Shown here piece by piece: positions 1 through 7,445 of a stretch of DNA of 16,796 nucleotides; the stretch's first letter is position 1, and each line of letters begins with the position of its first letter. The notes below the pieces were generated by a model. It made no database searches. It had not been told where the DNA came from and saw only the letters and a list, made by a program, of their open reading frames with translations. A program made the translations under genes and the position numbers. The stretch lies in the NCBI GenBank assembly GCA_045538075.1, contig JAZSQT010000010.1, positions 1 to 16,796 on the forward strand, read 5' to 3'. The DNA is from JAZSQT01 sp045538075 (lineage in GTDB: Bacteria; Chrysiogenota; Deferribacteres; Deferribacterales; Mucispirillaceae).

Positions 1-35
1 TCTACATAAAAGAAAATATGGAGGATAATAGGATA

Positions 36-719
36 ATGAGAAGAAATATCTTATCTTTGTTATTATTTGTTTTAACATCAATTTTTATTGTTAGCTGTAG
101 TGATAGTGGTGATGATAGCCCTGCTCCAGCATTAGCACCAATTAACACAGATGAATTAGTTGGAACTTACGATATTACGTTTTTCTACACAGATGCAATG
201 ATTACTAAATTAACTACTAATTGTTCAGAAGCAGTTAGTAAAGGTTTTACTGCTCCAGGAACATGTACCGATGCTGATAATGTAGCTCATCAAGGCGAAG
301 CAGTAATTACAAAAACTGATACTGGTATAAAAATAGCCACTAAAATACAAATGTCTGGTGGTACTTTTAAAAACCCTGAATATTCAATGTTTGTCACTGA
401 TCAAGATTATCAATATACAGAATATAAAGAAATCCCATTTTCTGCAATTACTACAGATGTAAATACTGGAGGCACTGCAGTTACTGGAACTACTGGTAGA
501 AATTTAACTCAATTAACAGAAAGCCCAACAGATACATATACTTTTAAAGTGCAAGCAGATGGCTCTTTATTAAACGAGATGAAAAATAATATGGTTTTGC
601 CAGTAGATGTTCGTGTAATTATGAAAAAGAAAAGCAATACACCTGCAACATTAGACCCAAACAAGGCTTACGACCCAGCTCCAGCAGGATTTAAAGCAGA
701 GCCAGACCCTGCATCGTAA
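36..719 (+). CDS. Putative lipoprotein of unknown function
   Basis: The protein begins with a classic lipoprotein signal: two arginines, a hydrophobic stretch rich in Leu, Ile and Phe, then a lipobox-like Ile-Val-Ser-Cys followed by Ser/Asp residues, so the mature protein is probably lipid-anchored at Cys21 and faces the periplasm or outer membrane. A Pro/Ala-rich linker (PAPALAP) follows. The body of about 190 residues has two further cysteines (near the CSEAVSKGF and PGTC segments) that could form a disulphide, and it ends in a Pro/Ala-rich tail. I recognise no domain. I prefer the ATG at 36 because it gives a tight signal peptide and has GGAGG at 20-24 upstream; an in-frame ATG at 18 would add six residues and has only a weak ribosome site. 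A strong terminator follows, so it is the last gene of its transcript. It looks like a host gene and not part of the phage block. Confidence 0.75.
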   Translation: MRRNILSLLLFVLTSIFIVSCSDSGDDSPAPALAPINTDELVGTYDITFFYTDAMITKLTTNCSEAVSKGFTAPGTCTDADNVAHQGEAVITKTDTGIKIATKIQMSGGTFKNPEYSMFVTDQDYQYTEYKEIPFSAITTDVNTGGTAVTGTTGRNLTQLTESPTDTYTFKVQADGSLLNEMKNNMVLPVDVRVIMKKKSNTPATLDPNKAYDPAPAGFKAEPDPAS

Positions 720-802
720 TAAAACATTATACATCACGTATCTTATGTGGTGAATTTAAAAGGACAGTTAACTAGCTTTAGCTGTAAATAAATCTTTTCA
801 TT

Positions 803-830
803 GGAGTGCTTTTATAAGCACTCCTTTTTT
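803..830 (+). terminator. Rho-independent terminator after the lipoprotein gene
   Basis: A perfect 9-bp stem GGAGTGCTT (803-811) / AAGCACTCC (816-824) closes a TTAT loop and is followed at once by six T (825-830). It ends the lipoprotein transcript and insulates the phage block beginning near 1001. Confidence 0.92.
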
Positions 831-1000
831 ATTAATAAACTAAATTTTCATTCCTATTAAATACTTATATGATTTATTGCAATCTAATAGGATATTTAAG
901 TAATTATAATTTAATAATTTTTTCATTATTAATAACATAAAATCTACTATCACATCACTATAACAAACTTAACAATCAATACAGTTAAAAATTATTTTTT

Positions 1001-1016
1001 AAGGAGGATTATTATC
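1001..1016 (+). promoter_or_regulatory. Shine-Dalgarno AAGGAGG with an ATC start (gp11-like gene)
   Basis: AAGGAGG at 1001-1007 is followed six bases later by ATC at 1014-1016. The reading frame is open from the stop at 933-935 but contains no ATG, GTG, TTG or CTG until ATG 1116, which lies well inside the conserved protein and has no ribosome site. ATC 1014 is therefore the best-spaced start; ATT 1011 (three bases from the site) is the alternative. Confidence 0.65.
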
Positions 1017-1556
1017 ACAAAACTTCAAGCTATTAATATAATTTTATCATCACTTGGTGAAACAGAGATAGATAACCTTGATAACCCAACAGCAGATATT
1101 GAGCTTGCTATATCTATGTTAAATCGTGTAACAGAAGAAGTGCAACTTACTTCTTGGCATTTTAATACTGACGAAAATTTTATACTAATTGCAGATAATA
1201 ATGGTTTTATATATTTGCCAAAAGATGTTCATCAAGTTAATTTTTCTGATTATAACAGCCATTATATAAAAAAAGGTAATAGGTTATATGATAAAGAAGC
1301 CGGCACTTATAAAATTAATAAAAATATAAAAGCTACTTTAGTTAGAATATTGCCTTTTGAAGAATTGCCTATAGCTTTTCAGCATTATATTGCTATTAGG
1401 GCTGGCAGAAAGTATCAAAACAATACTTTATCATCAAGTTCAATAAGTTCTTTTCAAGCTCAAGATGAGGCAGAAGCTAAATTGAAATGTTTAAAAGAAG
1501 AACAAATGATTAGAAAAGTTAAAATTCGTCATAAATTATCAGAGTTATTTAATTAA
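1014..1556 (+). CDS. T7 gp11-like tail tubular protein A (adaptor/gatekeeper)
   Basis: This is a short-tail component that, in T7, forms the dodecameric ring joining the portal to the nozzle. The 180-residue product is close to the T7 protein in length (about 196). From its first residues it follows the T7 pattern: an Ala/Ile helix, then LSSLGE matching T7 LASIGE, a helix, W-x-FN (SWHFNTDE versus T7 GWTFNIEE), LPKDV, RLYD, the VRILPFEELP segment (T7 IIRLRDYDEMP), then a basic/acidic C-terminal helix with DEAEAKLKC. The first 34 residues are conserved but lie upstream of the first ATG (1116), so the gene must start with a near-cognate codon, most likely ATC 1014. It is followed after one base by the gp12-like gene. 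Homology by recall of T7 gp11 is strong; the exact start is inference. Confidence 0.88.
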   Translation: MTKLQAINIILSSLGETEIDNLDNPTADIELAISMLNRVTEEVQLTSWHFNTDENFILIADNNGFIYLPKDVHQVNFSDYNSHYIKKGNRLYDKEAGTYKINKNIKATLVRILPFEELPIAFQHYIAIRAGRKYQNNTLSSSSISSFQAQDEAEAKLKCLKEEQMIRKVKIRHKLSELFN

Positions 1557-1557
1557 T

Positions 1558-3678
1558 ATGAGTTTAATAAATTATACTATAAAAAATATGATTGGTGGTG
1601 TATCAGAGCAACCACCCTCCGTTAGATTGCAAAACCAATGTGATGAAATGGTAAACTGTATTCCATCTGTAACAGATTTTTTAAAAAGAAGAAATGGCAC
1701 CCAACATATAAACAAATTGTTAGATAATATCGGCAAAAATGCCTTTACTGCTTTTATTAGACGTGGTGATAATGAAGCTGGCTTATTAATTATAGAATCA
1801 AATAAAGCAAAAGTTTATGATTTGTCTGGAAAATTAATAGGTGAAACTAATAGTGATTATTTTGTAAGCCAAAATCAAAAAGATGATTTAAAACTTATGA
1901 CGATAAAGGACTATAATTTTATCTTAAATAAAAGTAAATTAGTTTCAATTAATTCTTCTACGATAGAAGCAGATAGATTATATAACGGTAACGTTGCTAC
2001 AGTATTTATAAAGCAAGCTGCATATAGCACTACTTATACTGTTACAATTAGAGGCACACCTTATAAAATACAGTCTATGACTGGGGAATTTTCAGCCTCA
2101 TCAAATATACCTATATCAACATCTATGATTGCAAGTCTCCTTTACGATACTATAAATGCTAAAAAACCTAATGATATATCTGTAGAAATATATAAAAATA
2201 TATTAATTATTAAAAATCTTAAAAATCAATCTGGTTCATACTACAGCAATTTTACAATTAGTTGCGATGATGATAGTGGTGGCAATTATATAAGTTGTTT
2301 TAAATCAGAAGTTCAATCTTTCTCTGATTTGCCTTTACGTTCTTTAAATGGAAATATTATTAAAATTAGAGGAGATAAAAGCAATGTTTACGATGATTAT
2401 TACGTAAAATTTATAACTAATGATAATGTAAATATTGGTGATGGATACTGGAAAGAATGTGCTAAAAATAATTATACTACTACTTTTAATAATATGCCAA
2501 TAGCATTAAATATATCGTCAAAGGGAGTATCACAACATACTATAAATTGGCAAGGAAAGTTAATAGGTGATGAAAAATCTTGTCCAGAGCCTACTTTTAA
2601 GGATAATTACATAAACGATATATTCTTTTATAATAATAGGCTATGTTTTTTAACTAATGATAGCTTAGTAATGAGTGAAGTTGGAAATTATTTTAACTTT
2701 TATAATACGACAGCAACGACGGTTTTATCAAGCGACCCGATAGATGTATCTGTTACGAGTCAAAAAATATCAAATCTAAAATACGCCTTAGAATATAATG
2801 AGGGTTTATTTTTGTATAGTGATACAGCTTTGTTTGCAGTAGAGCATAGCGAACCTATGTCGTCTTTAAATATATCTATTACGCCTATTATCCAGTTTGA
2901 TTCAGAATTATCTGCACGTCCAGAAATAGTTGGCTCAAATATTTTTTATTCTGGGAAAAGGGGCAACAATTCTTCTATTAGAGAATATATACCTGGAGCA
3001 ACAGGAGATATTTACGGCTATTCAAATGATATAACGAGCCATATACCAACTTATATTCCTTTAGGTATAAGAAAAATTACTGGTAGTATGGAAGAAAGCA
3101 TTATTTTAGCTTTTACTGGCAATAATGAAATATATATTTATAAGTATCAAAATAATAGTAGTGGCGATAAAGTTCAATCATCATGGGGCAAATGGGTATT
3201 TAGTGGAAACATTATAAATGGCGAAATTATTAATGGCGTTTTATACTTGATTATTGATTATTCGCTTATTAATGACGGAATATATTTAGAAAAAATAGTA
3301 TTTAACGATACGAAAGAAGTTTATCAAGATAGGTTTGGTTATAAAGAAACAGATTATGTTTCAAAATACGTTTATTCTACACAGTTTTTGCGTATGGATT
3401 CAATGTCGCCTACAATTACAGCAGGTTATAAGCAAATCAGAAATTTGACTATAAAATTTGATAATAGTAGCCAATTTAAAATTATTATAGAAAGATTAGG
3501 ACGTAAAAAAGAAGAAAGGGTTATTAAACCTGCTATAAACCAAGATGAAGTAACTGTGCCAATATTATCAAAAAATAATAATGTAAAAATTTCTATAGAA
3601 AGCCATTCTAATAATAATTTTAAATTAATTGAAAGTCGTTTTGAAATTTTCTTTTCAGCTAAAAGCCAAATTATTTAA
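1558..3678 (+). CDS. T7 gp12-like tail tubular protein B (nozzle)
   Basis: This is the large nozzle protein of a T7-type tail, six copies of which form the distal tube that touches the cell. The product is 706 residues against 794 in T7. The N-terminus is diagnostic: IKNMIGGVSEQP matches T7 IKNLKGGISQQP, followed by N-Q-C-D-E-M-V-N and the K-R-R-N-G segment. VYDLSGK and the DDLKLMTIKDYNFILNK block match T7 VFDLSGN and NDLRMVTVADYTFIVNR. The rest is beta-rich with many Asn/Ser. The start ATG lies one base after the gp11-like stop and has no good Shine-Dalgarno site of its own, so it is probably translated by coupling to gp11. The frame is intact, with no sign of decay. Confidence 0.93.
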   Translation: MSLINYTIKNMIGGVSEQPPSVRLQNQCDEMVNCIPSVTDFLKRRNGTQHINKLLDNIGKNAFTAFIRRGDNEAGLLIIESNKAKVYDLSGKLIGETNSDYFVSQNQKDDLKLMTIKDYNFILNKSKLVSINSSTIEADRLYNGNVATVFIKQAAYSTTYTVTIRGTPYKIQSMTGEFSASSNIPISTSMIASLLYDTINAKKPNDISVEIYKNILIIKNLKNQSGSYYSNFTISCDDDSGGNYISCFKSEVQSFSDLPLRSLNGNIIKIRGDKSNVYDDYYVKFITNDNVNIGDGYWKECAKNNYTTTFNNMPIALNISSKGVSQHTINWQGKLIGDEKSCPEPTFKDNYINDIFFYNNRLCFLTNDSLVMSEVGNYFNFYNTTATTVLSSDPIDVSVTSQKISNLKYALEYNEGLFLYSDTALFAVEHSEPMSSLNISITPIIQFDSELSARPEIVGSNIFYSGKRGNNSSIREYIPGATGDIYGYSNDITSHIPTYIPLGIRKITGSMEESIILAFTGNNEIYIYKYQNNSSGDKVQSSWGKWVFSGNIINGEIINGVLYLIIDYSLINDGIYLEKIVFNDTKEVYQDRFGYKETDYVSKYVYSTQFLRMDSMSPTITAGYKQIRNLTIKFDNSSQFKIIIERLGRKKEERVIKPAINQDEVTVPILSKNNNVKISIESHSNNNFKLIESRFEIFFSAKSQII

Positions 3679-3715
3679 TCAAAAAATCTAAAAATTTAAA
3701 GAAATGTGAGGGTAT

Positions 3716-4162
3716 ATGAATTGTTATTTATGCGAAAAAACGCCTCTTGTTGGCGAAATTATAGAATTTTTAAAAGATTTATCTAAGGAAGATAGAAAAG
3801 AATTTTTGTTTGATAAAAAGAATGAAGCAATGGCAATTAATGAATTTATCCAAAATTTAAAATATTCAAAAACTTATTGCTTACGCCTAAATAATGGAAA
3901 AATAATTGCTATGGGTGGTTTCGTCAAAGGTGTTGAAAAAGGTCAGTATTTAGTATGGTTATTATGTAGTGAAAGTAGCAAAAATTTTAAAAAAACAATT
4001 TATAAAACGGTAGTAAATTTAATTAATAATTTTAAATATAGAACTTTAGTAGCATTAGTTTTTAGGGAAAGCAAAAATCATATAAATTTTATAAAGAAAG
4101 CCTTAAATTTTAATGTTATTAGCGAAAAAGGACAATTATACGTTTATCTAAAAGAACGCTAA
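3716..4162 (+). CDS. T7 gp13-like virion protein with acetyltransferase-type fold
   Basis: This 148-residue protein sits where T7 has gene 13, between gp12 and gp14. Its middle and C-terminal parts follow the GNAT-like layout of T7 gp13: a strand with AMGGF (T7 AIGGN), a hydrophobic strand with W (YLVWLLC), a basic helix with KNFKKTIYKTV (T7 KAKRKFRKLI), then F-R-E-S-K-N-H-I-N-F-I-K (T7 VGNTSHIRFLK) and a C-terminal strand with QLYVYLK (T7 QFQLF). In T7 the protein is needed for virion assembly; no acetyltransferase activity should be assumed. Ribosome site GAGGG lies just before the ATG. It is assigned partly by position, but the residue pattern agrees. Confidence 0.8.
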   Translation: MNCYLCEKTPLVGEIIEFLKDLSKEDRKEFLFDKKNEAMAINEFIQNLKYSKTYCLRLNNGKIIAMGGFVKGVEKGQYLVWLLCSESSKNFKKTIYKTVVNLINNFKYRTLVALVFRESKNHINFIKKALNFNVISEKGQLYVYLKER

Positions 4163-4199
4163 TAGAAGTTCTATACTTATTTTAAAGGAATTTTAAATT

Positions 4200-4733
4200 A
4201 TGTGTGATTTAGTAAGTGCATCTATCGCAAGTGGTGTTTTATCAAGTTTATCTATTGTGTCTGATACAATTGGCACAATTATGGGTGAAAAAGAAAAAGC
4301 AGAACGAGTTAATGAAGCAAATTATATAACAGCCCAAAATGCTATTGAAGAACAATTAGATAATTCAAATAAAGAGGGTATTAAGCAACAAAAAGAAAAA
4401 GCAAATTTATCAGATAAAAAATTATCATTAAAAATTGATAATCTAAAGAAAGAAAGTGATTTATTAGCTTCATCTAATGCAAGTGGCAACGCATACGATA
4501 ATGTGTTACGCAGTCAAAGTATAATTGACGGTAATAATATGAGTAGTATTGATAAAGATTTTGCTATGATAGATTTAAATTCTAATTTAAATCGCCAAAA
4601 TTACAAACAACAAGCTCAAAGAAAAATTGGCAGTTTGCAAGAATATACTCCAAAAAATACCGGTTTGATTATCTTTGATTCAGCATTAAAAATAGGCTCA
4701 AGTATGCTTAACACTTATAAAGGTATAAAATAA
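4200..4733 (+). CDS. T7 gp14-like internal virion protein
   Basis: In T7, gp14 is an internal core protein ejected into the outer membrane to begin the DNA translocation channel. This 177-residue protein shares its layout: an N-terminal Met-Cys followed by a small-residue hydrophobic helix (residues 5-30), a long helix rich in Gln, Asn, Glu and Lys, a central SNASGNAYDNVLRS segment matching T7 GESMLEGSSMDRI, an N-R-Q-N-Y region matching T7 TENYRRDY, and a C-terminal hydrophobic helix ending in Tyr-Lys-Gly. The ribosome site is AAAGGA, ten bases before the ATG. Its usual partners gp15 and gp16 are missing: the fibre gene follows within 23 bases. Confidence 0.78.
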   Translation: MCDLVSASIASGVLSSLSIVSDTIGTIMGEKEKAERVNEANYITAQNAIEEQLDNSNKEGIKQQKEKANLSDKKLSLKIDNLKKESDLLASSNASGNAYDNVLRSQSIIDGNNMSSIDKDFAMIDLNSNLNRQNYKQQAQRKIGSLQEYTPKNTGLIIFDSALKIGSSMLNTYKGIK

Positions 4734-4743
4734 TAAATTATTA

Positions 4744-4758
4744 AAGGAGATAGAAATA
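4744..4758 (+). promoter_or_regulatory. Shine-Dalgarno AAGGAG with an ATA start (fibre adaptor gene)
   Basis: AAGGAG at 4744-4749 is followed six bases later by ATA at 4756-4758. The frame is open from a stop at 4726-4728, and no ATG, GTG, TTG or CTG occurs in it before ATG 4933, although the 59 codons between encode the conserved fibre N-terminal domain. ATA 4750 would directly abut the site and ATT 4768 is 18 bases away, so ATA 4756 fits best. Confidence 0.62.
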
Positions 4759-5793
4759 AAAACTTATATTATTTACGAATTTCCAAGTGGTGTTAATGAA
4801 AATACATCTCTATCAATACCTTTTGACTATATAAATAAATCAGATATTCAAGTTATAGTTAATAATAATGTTGAAAAAGAAAATGAATTTTATATTTTTT
4901 TAACAGACGGTTCAATTAGTATCCTTAATTCTATGCAAGAACCTACAAAAATAGTAATAAAACGAAATACTGATATTGCAGAAAGTAGCATTTTTGCCAT
5001 AGAAGAAGTAAAAGATAATATAAATTTAATTAATGATGATATAAATGAAAAAATAGAAAATATAAGTAACAACATTATATCAATCGTAAATAGTAAAGAA
5101 GAATATATTACTAATATTATTAACGAAAAAATTAATACATTAGATTTAGAAACCCAAAAGCGTATTGATAGTATTTATGGCAATTTAATGATTCAAATTA
5201 AAGGGCTTGAAAATAATCTAAATTTAGTAAAAAACGATATTTTAGAGCTGCGAGAAAAAATATCAAGAATTGAAACAGATGTATCTCAACATAAAGAGGA
5301 AAATTTAAGGATATATAGCAATTTGTCTAAAGATACAATAAATTCTATAAATAAATTATCTGTAGAAAAAGATTATTTAAAAGAAGCATTAAATAATTTA
5401 AATGAAAAATTAATTGCTAAAATAGATGAAAAAGAAATATCTATAAAAAATCAAATAAAAGAAGATGTTAATATTAATGTTGATTTAGCCGTCAATAACA
5501 GATTAACAGAAATAAAAAAATCTCATAATAAAACTCAATCATCATTAAATATTGAAACACAAGTTAGACGTAGAGAAGATGCTCAAATTAAAGCAATTTT
5601 AAAAAGATTATTAGGCAAATTATCTAACATAGAAGATTACTTTATTAGCCAACATATTGATATAGAAGATAATTTTATATCTGATTTACGAAAATATATT
5701 AAAGCAAATGATGATTTATTAGGTCGTTTGCATCTTGATAATATGGTTAGAATTTCAATGTTGAAAGATAAGTTGCTTAATAAAGGAGTATAA
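4756..5793 (+). CDS. T7 gp17-type tail-fibre adaptor with long coiled coil
   Basis: The product is 345 residues if started at ATA 4756. Residues 4-60 match the T7 tail-fibre N-terminal domain that docks the fibre to the gp11/gp12 tail: YEFPSGVNENTSLSIPFDY corresponds to T7 YQLDGSNRDFNIPFEYL, then a strand/turn pattern ending in TDGSISILNSMQEPTKIVIKRNT (T7 ISLTKAW, then ELRRVT). The remainder is nearly all helical, rich in Lys, Glu, Asn and Ile with heptad spacing, as expected of a trimeric coiled-coil shaft. There is no obvious receptor-binding tip; that role may fall to the collagen-like protein encoded four bases downstream. Without the non-ATG extension the conserved docking domain would be lost, which is the main argument for the start chosen. 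Confidence 0.82.
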   Translation: MKTYIIYEFPSGVNENTSLSIPFDYINKSDIQVIVNNNVEKENEFYIFLTDGSISILNSMQEPTKIVIKRNTDIAESSIFAIEEVKDNINLINDDINEKIENISNNIISIVNSKEEYITNIINEKINTLDLETQKRIDSIYGNLMIQIKGLENNLNLVKNDILELREKISRIETDVSQHKEENLRIYSNLSKDTINSINKLSVEKDYLKEALNNLNEKLIAKIDEKEISIKNQIKEDVNINVDLAVNNRLTEIKKSHNKTQSSLNIETQVRRREDAQIKAILKRLLGKLSNIEDYFISQHIDIEDNFISDLRKYIKANDDLLGRLHLDNMVRISMLKDKLLNKGV

Positions 5794-5797
5794 ATTT

Positions 5798-6706
5798 ATG
5801 GCAGAAATTAATGCTGAAGCAGATGAGAGATTATCGGCTAAAGTATCAGAATTAATTAATCGTTGCGATGTATTAATAGAAAAAGTTGATACAGATATGC
5901 AAGGAAAAGTTGAAGCAGTAGAAGAATTAAATAACGAAACAGAAATTATAAAAAATGAGACTGCATCAATTTTAGAGACATTTAAAGAAAAGTTAGCCTT
6001 AGGAGAATATAAAGGAGAAAAAGGCGATACTGGTGAAAAAGGAGAAAAAGGCGACAAGGGCGATACTGGCGAAAAAGGTGATAAAGGTGATATAGGCGAC
6101 TTTACCCATTTATTACCACTATCTATATCTATGGGAGGCACTGGTGCAGATACAGTAGATATAGCACGAGAAAATTTAATGATAAATAATGTTGATAACA
6201 CGAAAGATATTGATAAACCTATTAGCACAGCTATGCAAAATGCCTTAAATATGAAACAAGATGTTGGCGATTATGCAACTAATGAAGCATTAAATCAAGG
6301 TTTAGATAGTAAACAACCAGTAGGCGATTACGCAACTAATGAAGCGTTAAATCAAGGTTTAGCAAGCAAACAGCCAGTAGGTGATTATGCAACTAATCAA
6401 GCATTACAAGAAGGTTTATCAACAAAACAGCCAAAGGGAAGTTATTTAACTAGTGCAGATATTAAGAATAAAGCTCCTATACCTACAACAAAATCTGGTG
6501 TAGGTCAAATTCACAGAATTACAAAAAATGATGTAAATTCAACTATTCTTCCAGCAGGTGGCACTTGGCTTGTATATAGACTGTTGATTTCATCTGCTAC
6601 ATACTCAGTATCAGATGTATATATAGACCTTTATGTTGGTGGGTCAAATGTTAAGTATAATCATTATTCAGTATTAACTAACGGCTTTGCTTGGCGTATA
6701 GCTTAA
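5798..6706 (+). CDS. Collagen-like phage tail fibre protein
   Basis: This 302-residue fibre has four parts. Residues 1-70 are helical, probably a trimerising or docking coiled coil. Residues 73-102 are ten Gly-X-Y triplets (GEK, GDT and GDK types), a collagen-like triple helix. Residues 110-152 hold a segment typical of caudoviral fibres (GGTGADTVDIARENL, then NNVDNTKDIDKPIS). Residues 153-209 are three 19-residue repeats starting Lys-Gln and containing VGDYATN. The C-terminal 90 residues form a beta-rich tip with WLVYRLL and GFAWRI motifs, the likely receptor-binding end. The ribosome site AAAGGAG is well placed before the ATG. It follows the gp17-type adaptor by four bases, so the pair is probably a split fibre: adaptor plus distal tip. 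Confidence 0.85.
   Translation: MAEINAEADERLSAKVSELINRCDVLIEKVDTDMQGKVEAVEELNNETEIIKNETASILETFKEKLALGEYKGEKGDTGEKGEKGDKGDTGEKGDKGDIGDFTHLLPLSISMGGTGADTVDIARENLMINNVDNTKDIDKPISTAMQNALNMKQDVGDYATNEALNQGLDSKQPVGDYATNEALNQGLASKQPVGDYATNQALQEGLSTKQPKGSYLTSADIKNKAPIPTTKSGVGQIHRITKNDVNSTILPAGGTWLVYRLLISSATYSVSDVYIDLYVGGSNVKYNHYSVLTNGFAWRIA
6014..6103 (+). repeat. Collagen-like Gly-X-Y coding repeat
   Basis: Ten consecutive triplets begin with glycine, most being GEK, GDK or GDT, in the fibre gene. The DNA is a run of near-identical 9-base units (GGCGATACT / GGAGAAAAA types), a natural site for length change by slippage. Confidence 0.88.
6254..6424 (+). repeat. Three tandem 57-bp repeats in the fibre gene
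   Basis: Three units of 57 bp each encode 19 residues of the form Lys-Gln-Pro-Val-Gly-Asp-Tyr-Ala-Thr-Asn. Units 1 and 2 are almost identical, unit 3 diverges in its second half, and a decayed fourth start (KQPKGSYLTS) follows. Confidence 0.88.
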
Positions 6707-6726
6707 ATTATAAGAGAGGTGAAAAA

Positions 6727-7077
6727 ATGTATAATAATATAAGAATAAAAAATGATGGCACATTTGTTGTTGATTATAATGGTATGCCTTTTCATATTAC
6801 AGAAGATTATCCAACGGCTGATATGTATGGCATAGAAATGACGTATTCAGAGGTTAAAAAGTATGCAGATAGTCATCAAGATGAAGTAAGAGAATATGAA
6901 GAACCAGTATATACTCTTGACCCAAAAATTGAAAAAGAAATTTTAATATCTAATAAGGAAAAAGAAAAGCAAGATTTAGTTGCATATATTTTTGCAAATA
7001 TCAACGTAGAAGAAAATAAAGAAAAATTATCAAAATTACTTTTAGAAATTGAAGAATTACAAAAGGAGAATAGCTAA
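6727..7077 (+). CDS. Small phage protein downstream of fibre, unknown function
   Basis: This is a 116-residue acidic protein. The first half looks beta-rich (NDGTFVVDYNGMPFHI, then YGIEMTYSEV), and the last 40 residues are a Lys/Glu/Leu helix that is probably coiled coil (KEKLSKLLLEIEELQKE). I chose ATG 6727 because it has a GAGAGG ribosome site six bases before it and begins just after the fibre stop; the longer frame from 6691 would overlap the fibre gene and has no ribosome site. Its position directly after the fibre suggests a fibre chaperone or a tail/lysis accessory protein, but I recognise no family. Its stop codon overlaps the start of the next gene by one base, and the next gene's ribosome site lies within it. 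Confidence 0.7.
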   Translation: MYNNIRIKNDGTFVVDYNGMPFHITEDYPTADMYGIEMTYSEVKKYADSHQDEVREYEEPVYTLDPKIEKEILISNKEKEKQDLVAYIFANINVEENKEKLSKLLLEIEELQKENS

Positions 7078-7079
7078 TT
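7062..7079 (+). promoter_or_regulatory. Shine-Dalgarno AAAGGAG with an ATT start (inner spanin gene)
   Basis: AAAGGAG at 7062-7068 precedes ATT 7077-7079 by eight bases. The ATT shares its A with the upstream stop (TAATT, the analogue of the common TAATG overlap). An in-frame stop at 7071-7073 rules out an upstream start, and no ATG, GTG or TTG occurs in the frame until its last few codons. Confidence 0.62.
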
Positions 7080-7445
7080 AGTAAATATATAACTATCGGT
7101 AGCCTTGCTATATATCTTATTACTATTATATCTTTCTCAAGTTATACTTATTATTTAAAAGATAAAATAAGTAACCTTACTGAAACATTAAAAAATGTAG
7201 AAAAAGAATTAATAATATCTAACCAAGCTCAAATTATTTGCAACGATAAAATTGATAAACAAAATAAGTATATTGATAATTTTTTACTAAAAGAAAAAGA
7301 AAATAAAGAAAAACTTTATAAAAATTATGAAATTATCAATAAGAAATACGAAAAATTAAAAGAAAAAGTCAAAAACCAATCTTCTTGTCAAGAAAAATTA
7401 CAATTTATTTATGAAAATCAGGAGATATTTTTAAATGTGGAATAG
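7077..7445 (+). CDS. Inner-membrane spanin (Rz-like), non-ATG start
   Basis: This 122-codon frame starts at ATT 7077 and has no conventional start codon. Residues 4-25 form a single hydrophobic N-terminal anchor (YITIGSLAIYLITIISFSSY); the remainder is a highly charged Lys/Glu/Asn helix with periodic hydrophobics, predicted coiled coil, plus two cysteines (near AQIIC and NQSSC). A type II single anchor followed by a periplasmic coiled coil, immediately upstream of and overlapping a lipoprotein gene, is the classical layout of a Rz/Rz1 spanin pair, which fuses inner and outer membranes at the last step of lysis. It overlaps the outer spanin by 11 bases. The assignment rests on topology and context; spanins are poorly conserved in sequence. 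Confidence 0.68.
   Translation: MSKYITIGSLAIYLITIISFSSYTYYLKDKISNLTETLKNVEKELIISNQAQIICNDKIDKQNKYIDNFLLKEKENKEKLYKNYEIINKKYEKLKEKVKNQSSCQEKLQFIYENQEIFLNVE

Noticed and set aside
18..35. Upstream ATG 18 as start of the lipoprotein
   Set aside because: It lacks a good ribosome site and adds an acidic extension before the signal peptide; ATG 36 fits better, though 18 is not excluded.
870..910. Possible phage-block promoter with TATAAT at 905-910 and TTGCAA at 877-882
   Set aside because: The spacing is 22 bases and no other -35 fits; the region is so AT-rich that a TATAAT match alone means little. No T7-type phage promoter was seen either.
720..1000. Attachment site or tRNA marking prophage integration
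   Set aside because: No tRNA gene and no direct repeat shared between this region and 10010-11200 could be seen.
4890..5075. Minus-strand open frame of 61 codons in the fibre adaptor gene
   Set aside because: It is the antisense shadow of an AT-rich coiled-coil gene and has no ribosome site or family resemblance.
5755..6228. Minus-strand frame with a Ser-Pro-rich stretch
   Set aside because: The SPFSP-type repeats are just the complement of the collagen-like GEK/GDK codons; the plus-strand fibre gene explains the region.
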